From Phragmites australis (lineage: Eukaryota; Streptophyta; Magnoliopsida; Poales; Poaceae), in contig NC_084931.1 in the NCBI RefSeq assembly GCF_958298935.1, forward strand, positions 21,851,334 through 21,915,333: DNA of 64,000 nt, written 5' to 3'. Shown here piece after piece: positions 22,834 to 35,028 of the stretch. Numbering within the stretch: the first letter of the stretch is position 1; every line of letters starts with the position of its first letter. Under the pieces are notes generated by a model. That model was not told the origin of the DNA. It was given only the letters and a program-made list of their open reading frames with translations, and made no database searches. Both the position numbers and the translations under genes were made by a program.

Positions 22834-25270
22834 AGTGGTACCAAAGCCATGGTTGGATCAGATCTAGAGGTGGTACGTGGAAGATCACGTGGAGGTGCGA
22901 GGATTATGCTTCTACATGGTGTCGTGCAACGGATGAACGGTGCGGATGAATACGGCACAAGATGGAGCATAGCGGCGGCCGATGCGAGCAAGAGGCGCGT
23001 GTGGCCGTGGCGGTACCAATGTCATCAAGGAGTCGTAGACGAGCGGCGCGTACGGGCACGTGCGCGTGTGGTGACAGGGCCACGAGTGCGGCGGGCACCA
23101 TGGTGAGGTGGCGGCGGTGTCACGATTCAGATTGGTGATGGTCAGTGCATCGGCCGACATTGGGCGGCTAGCGTGGCGTTCATGAGGAGGCGGCTTGTCC
23201 GCTCGGCGTGGCGTGTGAGTCGGTAGGAATTGGCTCTAAGTCCTGGTCGGACACGATATCCATGAGGAGGCGCGTGTGTGGGCGGGGCGTTGTGCCTGTT
23301 GGAGCGCATGGCGCTCGGTGCTAAGGCAGGCCACGTCGGCTGTGGGTGGTCGGTCAAGCAGCCACCGTGCCACCGCGCGTGCTGCACGCATGGGTGACGG
23401 TAGCTCGTTGTTGCGGGTGACAAGGAGCCCGAGGACGCGTCCATGCGGAGGTGTGCAGAAGGCTTGGTCATGAGAGATTTGCAAGGGAGCCAAAGGATTA
23501 TTTGCATGCATGTGGTCTTTTGGGAGGCTTCCTGCGGGGCTGCATGGGCCATGCAGAAGCACATGCGCGTGGATAGGCATGCAGGCGCTTGTCTCACGAG
23601 GAGAAGCCAGGAGATAGGCAAGAGGATTCGGGTGGTGCGGTGCGGGCCTGTAATGCGTGGGAGGTCGTGCGTCGTGGAGGACTCAGAGCGGGGCTGGTGC
23701 ATGCAATTTATGACGTGTAGGGATCCGACTCGCTGGAGTACGTACACGGCTTCATGTACGAGTCGGCCAGCCACACGTAGACAGATCTCAGAAAGAGCAG
23801 ACAGAGGAGCACAAGACCAAACCAAGGCATTGCAGGGTTTGGGCAAGGATGTATCAGGGCTGCTCGGTCGTGATCTCGGTGACCTTGGTTCACGCTGGGC
23901 GGTTCGATGACGACAAGTTGGTTTAGAGACAGATCTCAGTAGACAATTCGCGGTGGGGCGAATAATCTGGTATCCGACGAGGTGTGACTGATGTTTCGAT
24001 CAAGCGCCGGATGGATCGGCGTGCAGGTGACAAGGTGTGTCGTGTGGACGAGCACGGGATGCGTAAGTGTTAGAGTGCGACGGAGGTCACAGACACGAGG
24101 TGCGCAGGTGTTGGAGCACGACAAGAGGTCACAAATGTTAATGAATATTGCAACAGGCGAAGGAGGAGAGACAGTCGATCGGTTGGCCAGATCTCAGGCT
24201 AGTGTTGCGGTGCTCGGTGATGAGCATGGGCTGTCGATGGTGTTCGATCGTGATGCGCATGATGACTGATGAGAGTTCGACAGTGGTGGTCAGATAGTTT
24301 GCGGGTACATGGTAGACAGTCTAGGGAAGGCTAGCGGACAATTCACTTGGATGGTGAACATACCGTGGTATAGGGCGGATAGGCTGGCGGCGACAGGCCA
24401 GTCATACCATGGGTAGCAGAGATGAAGAGACTGGCAACAACGACATAGGAGTGTGAGGGCTAGTGGTGGTTATTCTCTGTGGCGTGACAACACGTGGCGC
24501 GAGCTCAAGATGCAGGATGGCATTGGAGAGGGCTTGCGTGTTTCCAAATCAGCAAGGGCGCGGATCAATTCGAGTTGTGTGCACGGGTTTCTGAAGTGTG
24601 GATCGATGGGCGTGAAGAAGCTTCAAGGGTTGAATTGGAAGGAAGTAGAGATTATGGATATCTTTACTTGCAACTGGAGTAATCTGGTTGGTCTGGGACT
24701 GCAAGAGGCTACGGTGTAAGACGTCGAAGAATCGTAACCTAAACAGTTAGGTGAAAGAGCAATGCTAGTGTGTCAATTTCTATATGTGACTCGGAAAGCA
24801 ACAATGAAGTTCTCAGTATCAAGAAGCAGTCAATTGGCAGCGTTGATGTTAGATCCAGTTGGCTTGTTCATGTGACGCCCAATAAGGAGCAGTTTTCTTC
24901 ATGAAGTTTGGTGATTCTGGTTGTATCTACTTATGTGATGATACGGGTTACCGTGATGTTAGAATAAGGTACTATCAAAATCAAGATCTATAATGGAGAT
25001 GTGTGCTTCGGGGAGTCAAGCATGTGTCAAGACTAAATAGGAATCTGATTTTGCTCAAAGGAGAGTGTGTTGATAGAAGAGAAAGGTGCTCAGTTGCAGG
25101 TGGAGTCATGGAGATTGAAGTTGCAGGGATAGCATCTAGGAGGCGGTGAATCTGAGTAAAACTCATCGGGCAGCTCTCTTGAGCGGCAAAGGCGACAACT
25201 CAAGTCCGGTGTACATGGAGGTTCGCGCATGACAGCTTCAAGGTGGCAAATTATTCGCCAAGGTGGAGTT

Positions 25271-25636
25271 TGTTGGATATGTGTCGAATAATTGTACGGA
25301 GTTAGTTACGTATAGGACTTACGTTGTATTAGCGGTACATGGTGGAATCCTAGTAGGACTCATGTCTCTAGGTCTCCTCATAAATATGAGAGGAGGGCTG
25401 TTGTTTGTAACCAGGATGGCATAGTGACAGGTTCGTAGGGGGTAGCGTGTCTGCTGGGAACCCCTGGAAGCGGCCGGTGTTGCTAGATTGGGGAGGAGCG
25501 CCCACAGTCATGCCCCGGGATGTAGGCTTCGGCTGAACCTCGTTAACAAATATCGTGTCTCTGGTGTCGTCTGTGATCGTATGCATTATCTTGATAGATC
25601 CATCCGTTGCTTCCGCTGATGACTGATTTTCTAACA
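25271..25636 (+). repeat. 3' LTR of the 3.2 kb element
   Basis: It follows the polypurine tract directly and ends at CTAACA before TAAGG, where the outer LTR-like repeat resumes. Confidence 0.9.
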
Positions 25637-25923
25637 TAAGGGCAAGAGACATTACCATCATACCTCTAAAATTATGTTACAACTGTATACATATGATTAT
25701 TAGTTATTTGCTTCTTTTACATATGCTATATCTATTTGGAAACTATAGTAGCCTTTGTATACCCCATATACCATCGGGGTATTCACCGGATGGAGCATTT
25801 TCCCTAACAAGACTATCAGCTGTGCTCGGATCAATAAACACAAAATAACATCAAAATGCTTTTCACTAGGAACCAGACATTTTCCTATGGCTACAACTTC
25901 AAAGCTGGGGCCATGGATCTTAG

Positions 25924-26210
25924 GCTCTGTTTGGGGGAGTTTTTGGCAGCTTCTGCTTCTCAGAAAAGCTGAGAAGCTCCCCCAAACAGGCTGAATGCTG
26001 AGGAGCTTTTTTGAGAAGCAAAAGTTGATTTCTGGTGAAATGAACTAAAAGCTGAAAAGCTGGCTGAAGGTGGCTTTTCTGAAAAGCTGGTATGCTGAGA
26101 AGCTAAAACTTAAGCCCATAAGCCAAACCGCTTATCTCAGAAGCCATAAACAGCTTTTCAGAAAAGCAGCTTTTCAGAAAAAGCCTATAAACTCCAACTC
26201 CCCCAAACAT
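25924..26210. mobile_element. hAT-type MITE
   Basis: A perfect 8-bp target duplication GATCTTAG flanks it (25916-25923 and 26211-26218), the length typical of hAT elements. The ends are inverted: TGTTTGGGGGAGTT on the left, and the same reading from the right on the other strand. The interior is full of AAAAGCTG/CAGCTTTT words that can pair with each other, so the RNA would fold into a long hairpin. It lies about 0.73 kb upstream of the start codon of the mannosidase gene. Confidence 0.88.
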
Positions 26211-26218
26211 GATCTTAG

Positions 26219-26944
26219 AGCCTTTTGGAACGTAAGATTATGAAAACCTATGAATAGAAAAAATTCAAAATTGAAGAGACTTACTACTCGGGATCCAACA
26301 AGAACTTGAAAGACGTAAAAGTTTTAAAAGAAGCGATTATGCAACATAAGACGACTTAGGAGTTTAAGACACTAAGGATGTTCGTATATACGAACCAAAC
26401 GGTATTGTTATAAAAGTATTTCTAAAGATAAATCTATTTATATATTTTTTATGACTAATTCTGATAGTTCCAAACATTTTATGGGTAAACTAAATCGTGT
26501 AGGACGTTAAATAAATTGCTTGCAGTGCCGGCCTTCTTTCTGGAATTTCGATAGCTCCGAAACACACTCTTGGAGTGACGTGAAGAAATCACGGGGATCC
26601 TCCGCACTCTGCACTTCCCTCCGTTATCCTATCCTTTTCGAACCATCCAAATCCGACTCACTCTTCCCACGGGACGGCACACGGTGTTCCGACGCGAACA
26701 CCAGGCTCGGCCGTCGCTTCCGCCCATCCCGTAACGGCGTCACCGCCTGCGCGCCGCGGCCTGACCCACCCATCTCCGCCCCGTGACGCTCAGGACCCCA
26801 CCCATTTCTCCCCCGTTCCCGCAACCTTCCAGTAGAAAAACTCTGAACCGGCCCACCTCCCTTCAGAGCTCACTCCCTCGAACCTGCTCTGCTGCTCCCA
26901 ACCCCCTGAATTGGAGGCCCGCGCCCTCGCGAGCCCGCACGGAG
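26219..26944 (+). promoter_or_regulatory. Upstream region of the mannosidase gene (promoter and 5' UTR, extent unknown)
   Basis: AT-rich DNA up to about 26520 changes to GC-rich DNA next to the start codon, the usual picture at grass genes. No convincing TATA box is visible in the 150 bp before the ATG, so the start site is not placed. Open frames here (26520-26824) are on both strands and look incidental. Confidence 0.45.
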
Positions 26945-29900
26945 ATGGCCGCGGCGGCCGTGGGGAAGCGGGTGCACGACACGGGCTGGCTCGCGGCGCG
27001 CTCCACCGAGGTCACGCTCACCGGCGTGCAGCTCACCACCACGCACCCGCCGGGCGCCGAACCCGACCCCGCCGCGCCCTGGATTCCCGCCGCCGTCCCC
27101 GGAACGTACGTGCTCGTCCTCCTCTTCCCCTCTCCTCCCCGCGAGAATTCCACCGCTGGTATCTCGGGTTCGCGAGGATCTGTGCTTCCATGGATTAATT
27201 TTTTGCAAGCTTCGTGGGTAAAATACCACGAGAGCGTGGTCCTCACTTTAGCTAACATATTGTTGGATGCTTCGGATCATCATGCAGCGTGCTGGGGACG
27301 CTGCTCAAGAATAAGCTGATCCCCGACCCCTTCTACGGGCTGAACAACCAGGCCATCGTCGACATCGCCGACTCCGGGAGGGAGTACTACACCTTCTGGT
27401 TCTTCACCACTTTCCAGTGCGCTCCGGTACGCAGAAATGCACCAGCTCAGCTCCCCGTGCATTGGACTGTTGGAGTGTTGGTTACTCGTAGCATGGCATG
27501 AATCCTACTGTCGTTCCGTGATTCTAATGAGTTGATAATTCGGCGCATTTGAGCTGTCTCTCCCCTGCTAAAAGACATGCTTTACTGAGGACAGTTCTTA
27601 ATTCAGCATAGTTGTACTGTAGTGTGTTGATAGCTTAAAGCCTTAAACTGTAGTTTTGCTCTAAAAAAAACAGCTGTACTGTAGTGTTTAGTGTTGTAGT
27701 GGGGAAGGTAGTGTCTGCTGTTGAACTGACTGTGTGTTGATAGATTTCTCTTGTTGCATTGCCTTATAGATTAGAGAAGACTGGTGCATTAAGCATGTTC
27801 ATTTCCCCCCGGCAGAATCATCTTCCTTAGATTAGAGAAGACTGGTGCATTAAGCATGTAGCTAGCATAGAGTACTCCATTAACTTGATATTACTGTATA
27901 AGATATGTTTCTTGGTTTACTTTGACGCAAACCAAATTCGAGCAATCTAACGCGTATGTTCAATTGATAAACTTTTCATTCACTTCTGATTGTGCATAAG
28001 CCTTTCATGAAAGTGGTATTGTAGCAGCGGTAGATATTTGCTCGCCTTTTTCCTTGTTCAAACTATCAGCTTTAATGAATGTCAAATACTGAGACTACTC
28101 TTAATTGATGTAATCATGTAACTCTTGACTTCTTGCCTTCTACAACTGATATTTTAGGACATTTCAGCACATGTACTTTTTATGGTAAAATCTTGGACTC
28201 TTGGTGCCTAAGCAACATATTAATATCTTTTTTGTTGCCTTCATCTTTAGTCAGGAAATCAGCACATGGCTTTAAACTTCCGCGGAATAAACTACTCAGC
28301 TGAAGTGTACTTAAATGGGCACAAGGAGGTTCTTCCAAAAGGAATGTTCCGAAGGCACACCATTGATATTACTGATATTCTCCATCCTGATGGTAACAAT
28401 CTGCTTGCTGTCCTTGTTCATCCTCCTGATCACCCTGGTAGAATTCCTCCTCAGGGAGGTCAGGGTGGTGATCATGCGGTTCGTCTCATTTCCCTCAGGT
28501 TGATTTTGTGTACTTATCCTTTCACACATGATTTGCATTATTGTGGAGAATGGAATATCTCATCAGAAATGTAGGGTCCAAGATTTGGATTGCCTTTTGC
28601 CTCTTTTTGCATGAAGCTTTAACTAGAATTGCATTGCTTGCAGTTCAGGAGTCCTGTAATGATACATAACTAATTCCACCTTGAATTGTTATATTTGTTA
28701 TTTGAGATGTTACTTTCATCAAAAGTGCTGAAAGCTAAGGTGGAACTCAAAATGGCTTGCAGCATACTCTATTTTCAGAAGTCATGTTCTATTGTTGGGT
28801 ATTCTAATGAGTTTGGGACATGCTTTTCGGTTTGCTTACTAAGCTCTACAGGCTGCAATAACTAGTTAGTTGCACCTGTGGAAAGTGAATGTTCCATAAT
28901 CCCATTAGCTGGTGGAAAGCTCTTCTAAGTGAATATTCCATTATGATCCTCTTGCACAACTGACTATTGCACTTTGCCATTTGAATGTATTTACGCTAAT
29001 AGCAGAATTCACTTTATCACAACTACTCTTCTTTAAAAAGAAATAATGTTGGTTAAAGGAACTACTAACACATGATTACACTTTTCAATGTGGTCATTTC
29101 AGATTGGCAAAGATGTTGCTACACAATATGTTGAAGGATGGGATTGGATCTGCCCAATAAGGTAGTTGAGATTTCTGTGTGGTAATGCTACATGCATGAT
29201 ATATTGATATGTGGTCACCTTAGAAGTATCATCACATGGTTTGACTTTCTAAAATTATTAATAGATTCAACAAAGATCAGAACCCATATACTGAAGACTA
29301 CTGTCAATATCTCATTTCTTGTGTTTTCAGTTCATATTTGACAAATAGTTCAAAATAGCTGCTAACTTTAGTTTCTCCTGCACTTATGATAACCAATCAC
29401 AATAATTATTTTGTATCATCAAGTTTTTCCTTTCCTGTTTTTGACCTGGTTGTCCTTGTTAAGGGTATGGTATTATACCCGTAACAGTACTTATAGGAAT
29501 TCGCAACATCAATATTTTCCAACATTTCTCTCTCTCTCTCTTTTGGCATCCTAGGGATCGAAACACGGGTATCTGGGATGAAGTATCAATTTCCATAACT
29601 GGGGTGAGTCCATGAATCCTTTTTCTCTTTTATTAGTATTTTCTCCATCTTGTTGTCCTTTGGGGGTATCACCATGGATATACAAAGAGTAGATACAAAA
29701 AGAAGAAACTAGTCCTTGATTGTTGAGAGCATTCAATCATTTAATGTACTCCTTTTTTTTACGAAGATCTTTTAAAGTAATCCATGGACTTATATTCATT
29801 ACTTTTCGCTGCAGCCTGTGAATATAACAGACCCCCATCTGGTTTCAACTTTTCATGATGATATTAAGAGATCATACCTACATTGTACACTTCAGTTAGG

Positions 29901-32900
29901 GAACAAAAGTTCTTGGATTGCAGATTGTGCATTAAAAATACAGGTTTCCACTGAACTTGAAGGGAACATTTGCTTGGTGGAACACCTTCAAAGTTATGCA
30001 ATAACTGTCCCTCCTCACTCAGATCTAGAGTACACTATTCCTCCTGTAAGTTAGTTTTCTTATATTTCAAGCTACCTATGTATGCATTACTTAGTTAATT
30101 TTCTTACTTTTATGATGACTATCATATAGTACCACAGCCAGTGGATGAATTTGTTTGTTGTGTGTTGCTTAAATCGGTTTAATTGCCCACGAGATTGTTT
30201 CCACTGCTTACCTGATCCAACAATAGAGATGATAGACACTATGGATGACAGCTATATTTTTTCTGCTTGTTGCCATCAGTGATGTACATTACAGCACTAC
30301 AATTCCAGAGTGGCCCATATTGTTGTGTACTTGTGTTAATAAGGAAGACCTGGTTCATGTCCTACCTCTTAACCAGAAAACATCCAATGTTGCTTAAACC
30401 ATGGTTGCACAATTCTCATCTGTAGGAAGGCAAAAGAACCTAGGTGTAAGCATACTTTTGCCTTAATATTCTTCAGTTATTATTTTTTATAGCAGGAGGC
30501 CCTTTAAAAGGCTCAAATATGCAAATTGGTTGACTTTGTTATATATAAAAATATGAACATTTGTAGTTATTCTTCTATAAGCCAAAACTGTGGTGGCCAA
30601 ATGGCATGGGAAAGCAGTCCCTATACAACATTGAGATTAGTGTGGATGTCAAAGGATTTGGCGAGTCCGATTCCTGGAGCCATTATTTTGGATTCCGCAA
30701 AATCGAGAGTACAATTGATGATTCTACTGGTGGGAGGTACCTAGTTTTTTATGGAATGCCTCAAAAAATGTGTCTAGAGAATATTTGAGCTCTTGAAAAC
30801 TTGTAGCTACAAATGCAACTCATCTGCAGGATATTCAAGGTAAACGGTGAACCTATTTTTATCCGAGGAGGGAACTGGATATTGTCTGATGGCCTTCTTC
30901 GATTAACAAAGAAGCGATATATGACCGACATCAAGTTCCACGCCGATATGAACTTCAATATGCTTCGCTGTTGGGGTGGTGGATTAGCAGAGAGGCCTGA
31001 TTTTTATCACTTTTGTGATTTGTATGGTCTGATGGTAAGATTAAGTTTACCTCCCTGTCAGTTGGTTGTCATATTTTCTTCTTCAAATTATGAATATTAG
31101 GTAGAGATGAAGAATGCAATTTTTCCCTTTGAAATAATGTCAACCATCTTTACTTCTTTCGGATTCTGTAAAATATGGGTTACCAGCTGGTTACTGGGTT
31201 TCCCTTCCTTTTACAGGATTAGGAAAACCTGTTAGTGTATAGCATTAATCATTAGGTACTCTTAAATTTACTGCTATGTCCACATTGTCTAGTTGAATTC
31301 TTGTTCTTTATTTAACAAGAAGACATTGTTTGGCAATATTTTTTACTCACTGATTCACCCTGGTCTGCCACCGTGCCTGCATGATTGCTTACAGGATGGA
31401 ACCATTTTTTACAGGTTTGGCAGGAATTCTGGATAACTGGAGATGTTGATGGCCGAGGAATTCCCATATCAAACCCTAATGGCCCTTTGGACCATGATCT
31501 CTTCCTTCTATGTGCTAGAGATACTGTCAAATTACTCAGGAATCATGCTAGTCTAGCTTTATGGGTTGGTGGTAATGAGCAAGTCCCACCAGTTGACATC
31601 AACAAAGCACTGAAGAATGATTTGAAGCTACATCCTATGTTTTTAAGTTTCCAGACATCAAAAAATGAAGAGAAATATTTATTTCAAGAATCAACTGACC
31701 CAAGTAAATACCTTGATGGTACTCGGGTGTATGTCCAAGGATCAATGTGGGATGGTTTTGCCAATGGGAAAGGTGACTTCACTGATGGTCCATATGAGAT
31801 TCAATATCCGGAGAGCTTTTTCAAGGACAGTTTCTACAAATATGGGTTTAACCCTGAAGTTGGGTCTGTGGGGGTTCCAGTTGCTGCAACAATTAGGGCC
31901 ACAATGCCTCTAGAAGGATGGAGCATTCCAATTTTCAAGAAAAGAATCGATGGGTACATCAAAGAAGTACCAAATCCAATATGGGATTACCACAAGTATA
32001 TTCCCTACTCAAAACCAGGTAAGGTCCATGATCAGATTGAACTATACGGACACCCAAAAGACCTTGACGATTTCTGTGAAAAGGTAATTTAGTACTATAA
32101 TCATTTTCATCTGTAGGAGCTTTATGCTTCGGCTTCTGAAGCCTTGTACTTTTGTCTCTAATGGCATCTTTAACTTCCAGGCACAATTGGTCAATTATGT
32201 TCAGTACAGAGCACTTCTGGAAGGATGGACTTCCTTCATGTGGAAAAAGTTTACAGGTGTTTTAATTTGGAAGACTCAAAATCCATGGACTGGACTGAGA
32301 GGGCAGTTCTATGATCATCTCCAAGACCAAACTGCTGGGTTTTATGGTTGCCGTTGTGCTGCTGAACCTATTCACGTCCAACTGAATTTGGCCAGTTATT
32401 TCATAGAGGTACTTTCTCTGACTCAACATTTTCTCCTAACCAAACTGCCTAGAAATTAATACATGGAAAATGGCTTTGTTAGGTGGTAAACACTACAGCT
32501 GATGAGCTCACAGACGTGGCTGTGGAAATTTCAGTATGGGATTTGGATGGTGGATCCCCGTATTACAAAGTTACCGAGAAAATAGTGGTACCACCAAAGA
32601 AAGTGAAGCAAATCATTGAAATGAAATATCCTCAGATGAAGAATGCCAAACCTGTGTATTTTCTGCTACTCAAACTCTTCAGGCTGTCAGACAATGGAAT
32701 ACTCTCCAGAAATTTCTACTGGCTACATCTTCCTGGGCGAGACTACAAGTTATTGGAGCAGTATCAGCAGAAAAAGATTCCACTAAAAATTTATTCCGAG
32801 GTTTCCATCTCAGGCACGAGACACAAGGTACGAATGACTGTAGAGAACAAGTCAAAGAAATCAATAACAGAAAGCACAAGCCCCTTGTCATCGATGGATC

Positions 32901-33280
32901 TAGGTGATTGTGATAGTTCCTACAGTAATGTCAGCGAAGCTACTCGGGAGGGACAGGAAAATGGTCTGTGGAGTAAAATATGCGGTGGCCTTGGCATCAC
33001 AAGGTCAGGCGACAACCTGAGAACAGTTGAGGTGAATGGGACCGATTCAGGTGTCGCCTTTTTCCTCCATTTTTCGGTGCACACCTCTGAATCATCCACC
33101 ACTCACGAGATATACAGAGACACGAGAATCCTTCCAGTCCACTATTCAGACAACTTCTTTTCGCTCACACCAGGGGAGAAGACGTCCATTGACATCTTGT
33201 TTGAGGCTCCTCAGGGCTCCAGTCCCAGGGTCGTTCTCGAAGGCTGGAACCATCATCTGAACCATGCCATGCTGATCTAA
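26945..33280 (+). CDS. EBM: Mannosylglycoprotein endo-beta-mannosidase (GH2), 11 exons, apparently intact
   Basis: Exons: 26945-27105, 27288-27426, 28251-28478, 29103-29161, 29555-29603, 29815-30045, 30567-30736, 30830-31034, 31415-32083, 32181-32408, 32483-33280. All introns are GT...AG and the joined frame is 978 codons plus TAA with no internal stop; plant homologues are about 940-960 residues. The family hydrolyses the Man-beta-1,4-GlcNAc bond in N-glycans with trimmed high-mannose structure. Visible signatures are [16 protein letters not shown] and VHPPDHPG in the N-terminal GH2 sugar-binding domain (about 100-175), an Ig-like domain (about 215-330), [16 protein letters not shown] and [17 protein letters not shown] at the barrel start (about 350-400), the acid/base motif [10 protein letters not shown] (Glu about 469), NPEVGSVG (Glu about 562, probable nucleophile), and [16 protein letters not shown]. 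The last exon holds a C-terminal Ig-like region with [16 protein letters not shown]. There is no signal peptide at the N-terminus ([15 protein letters not shown]), which fits a cytosolic or vacuolar enzyme reached by another route. The start is the only in-frame ATG in the GC-rich first exon that precedes the homology. Family call confident; exact substrate by homology. Confidence 0.95.
27767..27860. repeat. Short direct duplication in mannosidase intron 2
   Basis: A 32-bp phrase starting TAGATTAGAGAAGACTGG occurs at 27767 and 27828, a 61-bp step. It looks like a local slippage or break-repair duplication and does not touch the splice sites. Confidence 0.85.
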
Positions 33281-33339
33281 CACGCGCTTCTGTTGAGATG
33301 CGATCATGAGCAAGATCCGTGTAAAATAAGAACTTACCC

Positions 33340-33345
33340 AATAAA
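33340..33345 (+). terminator. Probable polyadenylation signal of the mannosidase gene
   Basis: AATAAA lies 60 bp after the stop codon, in AT-moderate DNA. Plant signals are loose, so the true cleavage site is not certain. Confidence 0.5.
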
Positions 33346-33580
33346 GTGCAGAGATCAGATCTTGCTTGTGAACTATTGCGGTAAGACGGGACAATTTAAG
33401 GTTCATGTGTGTTGATGCGGGTGGTGTTGAACGATTCTTGGGGCATTATCGTTGCGAGTATGTCGGCCCATGGGGCAAAACCAATGAACGGAGCGGCTCA
33501 GCTAGTGTTTGGACCAGAGGGCTTCAAGGACTACATCGTTGCCTCTGTACTTTTCCATTAATGCCTGGAGTCGTGTGATT

Positions 33581-33639
33581 AGTCGTCCTTGTAAGTTTTT
33601 TTTTTTTTTTTTTTTTTGCGAATGAGTCATCCTTGTAAG
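33581..33639 (-). mobile_element. Minimal poly(A) retroposon insertion with 15-bp target duplication
   Basis: AGTCGTCCTTGTAAG (33581-33595) and AGTCATCCTTGTAAG (33625-33639) flank a run of about 22 T and the bases GCGAATG. On the minus strand this is CATTCGC followed by a poly(A) tail, bounded by a target duplication of the length made by LINE machinery. It is read as an almost completely 5'-truncated LINE or SINE. Confidence 0.7.
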
Positions 33640-35028
33640 ATCGCAGTACGAGTAAAGTGATTGAGATTTATAGATCGACGCAAGTCAAAATAAGGAGATG
33701 CTTCCTGGATGCTTCGTATAAACGTGTAACTTTGTTCGGGGGATTGAATGTAGCTTGGGGATAGTTCGTACTAGCTCGGTCTTAAAACCGACAGTCGTTA
33801 GATCTACTACCGACAACAGGCTTGGCCATTCGCTAAAGAAAAAAAGAGTGAGCTTTGACCAATAGTTGGTAAGGCTTGAGTTATAGCAGTCCCGAACACC
33901 AATGGTTGGAGTCGCAATAACTCAATTCTCCATGGTTAGTAGCCTTGGTACATTTTCATCTGCTGGAGTTGCATGGGATTTTTTTTGTGCGATGAGCATT
34001 GGCTTGATTTCAACATTAAGCATAACAAATCATAATGGAACCAATTGTGCAGAACCGTGAACCTTGGATAAGCTGAACCTGGACCAAATTCTTGAGCACT
34101 CACCCATCCATCACCGACACCGCCAACGTACGGACTACCACCGGCATCCAGGACGGGGGGCCAACGGTCGTATAGCTGTCAGACCCCAGTTCACAGCTCC
34201 CACCTGTGTCTTTCACCGGCGTGGAACACCGAGGCGCGAGCATCACGCCCTGCCTGCGCCTTGCCTTGGTTTCCTTCCGAGTTCCGACAGCATGGCTGCC
34301 GCGTGTTTGCAGCTGCGCAGAAGAGCGGCGAGGTGGGAGCGGACGTGGTCACGTGAATGGCGATGGCAAGGGCCCAAGCGCCACGTGCTGCTGCCGCCTC
34401 CGTATTCACGATGGTGAAAAGCGCGAATGGACAAAACTATCTTCTCCCTGCGAATGGACAAAGCTGCTATGACCCTGCGTTTCCTTTTCCTCTTTCGCAT
34501 CAAAAGAGAAGCACAAGAGCTTCACTGTCATTTTCGTGCTGGCATTTGCTTTTCCACTCCACATGCTAAGAATAAAATGGCATGCACTAAAATGACCTGT
34601 GAAGAGAGACTGGATTTCTATTGCTCTTTGTTACGGAATGTTGTTTCTTACATCATCAGGACACCCAAAGAATGAGAAAGAAAGGAACAAAGAAAATGAA
34701 AAAGAGGGGAGGAGAAAAGGAAAAAAAAAAAGGGAGAAAAGCTGCTATGACCTACTGTAAACAAGAAGCTGTTTCAGGAGAGCTGGCCCCAACCATAAAT
34801 TATTCTTCCTCCTCTCACCTAATAACAACACGAACCGAACGAATGCATTGTGCACGGAGGCGACCCCTACCAATCTCAACGAACCCAATCGTATTTACAG
34901 GATCTCATCTCCTTTTTATCCCTCTTTTATACCCCTCCTCTTCCTCCCAACCAAAAGAAAGAAGAAAGAAAGAAATCAATAACCTGTGACTAAGTAATTA
35001 ACACCTAATGAAACTTGATTAGCATCTT
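33640..35028. other. Intergenic DNA between two tail-to-tail genes; no gene
   Basis: Open frames at 34064-34569 overlap on both strands without known motifs. A purine-rich tract (34665-34740) and AAGAAAG runs near 34965 are low complexity. The 3' UTR of the GT61 gene must lie in the right-hand part; no clear AATAAA is seen on the minus strand. Confidence 0.55.

Larger units (their letters stand above)
22445..25636 (+). mobile_element. Non-autonomous copia-type LTR retrotransposon, 3.2 kb
   Basis: LTRs at 22445-22833 (389 bp) and 25271-25636 (366 bp) both start TGTTGGATATGTG and end CTAACA. They differ by one block of about 22 bp and some 15-17 substitutions counted by eye, mostly transitions. 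A tRNA-Met-like primer site TGGTACCAAAGCC is at 22836-22848, and the copia-typical polypurine tract CCAAGGTGGAGTT is at 25258-25270. Flanks are GAAGG and TAAGG, a 5-bp duplication with one mismatch. The 2.4 kb GC-rich interior has no recognisable gag or pol; its open frames (for example 23142-23846 minus) have no known domain. It is best described as a LARD-like non-autonomous element. Confidence 0.88.
22311..25808 (-). mobile_element. LTR-like repeat, copy 2, split by a nested element
   Basis: 22311-22444 and 25637-25808 align with the copy at 8110-8422 in the same orientation; the minus-strand start is TGTTAGGGAAAATG. The interruption between them is exactly the nested retrotransposon. If copies 1 and 2 are the two LTRs of one old element, its interior would hold both tandem arrays. 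Neither a primer site nor matching target duplications could be found, so this pairing is an inference. Confidence 0.5.

Noticed and set aside
23142..23846. 234-codon minus-strand frame in the 3.2 kb retroelement
   Set aside because: No gag or pol motif, antisense to the element, and it overlaps other frames.
26863..27258. 131- and 119-codon minus-strand frames over mannosidase exon 1
   Set aside because: Shadows of the GC-rich first exon.
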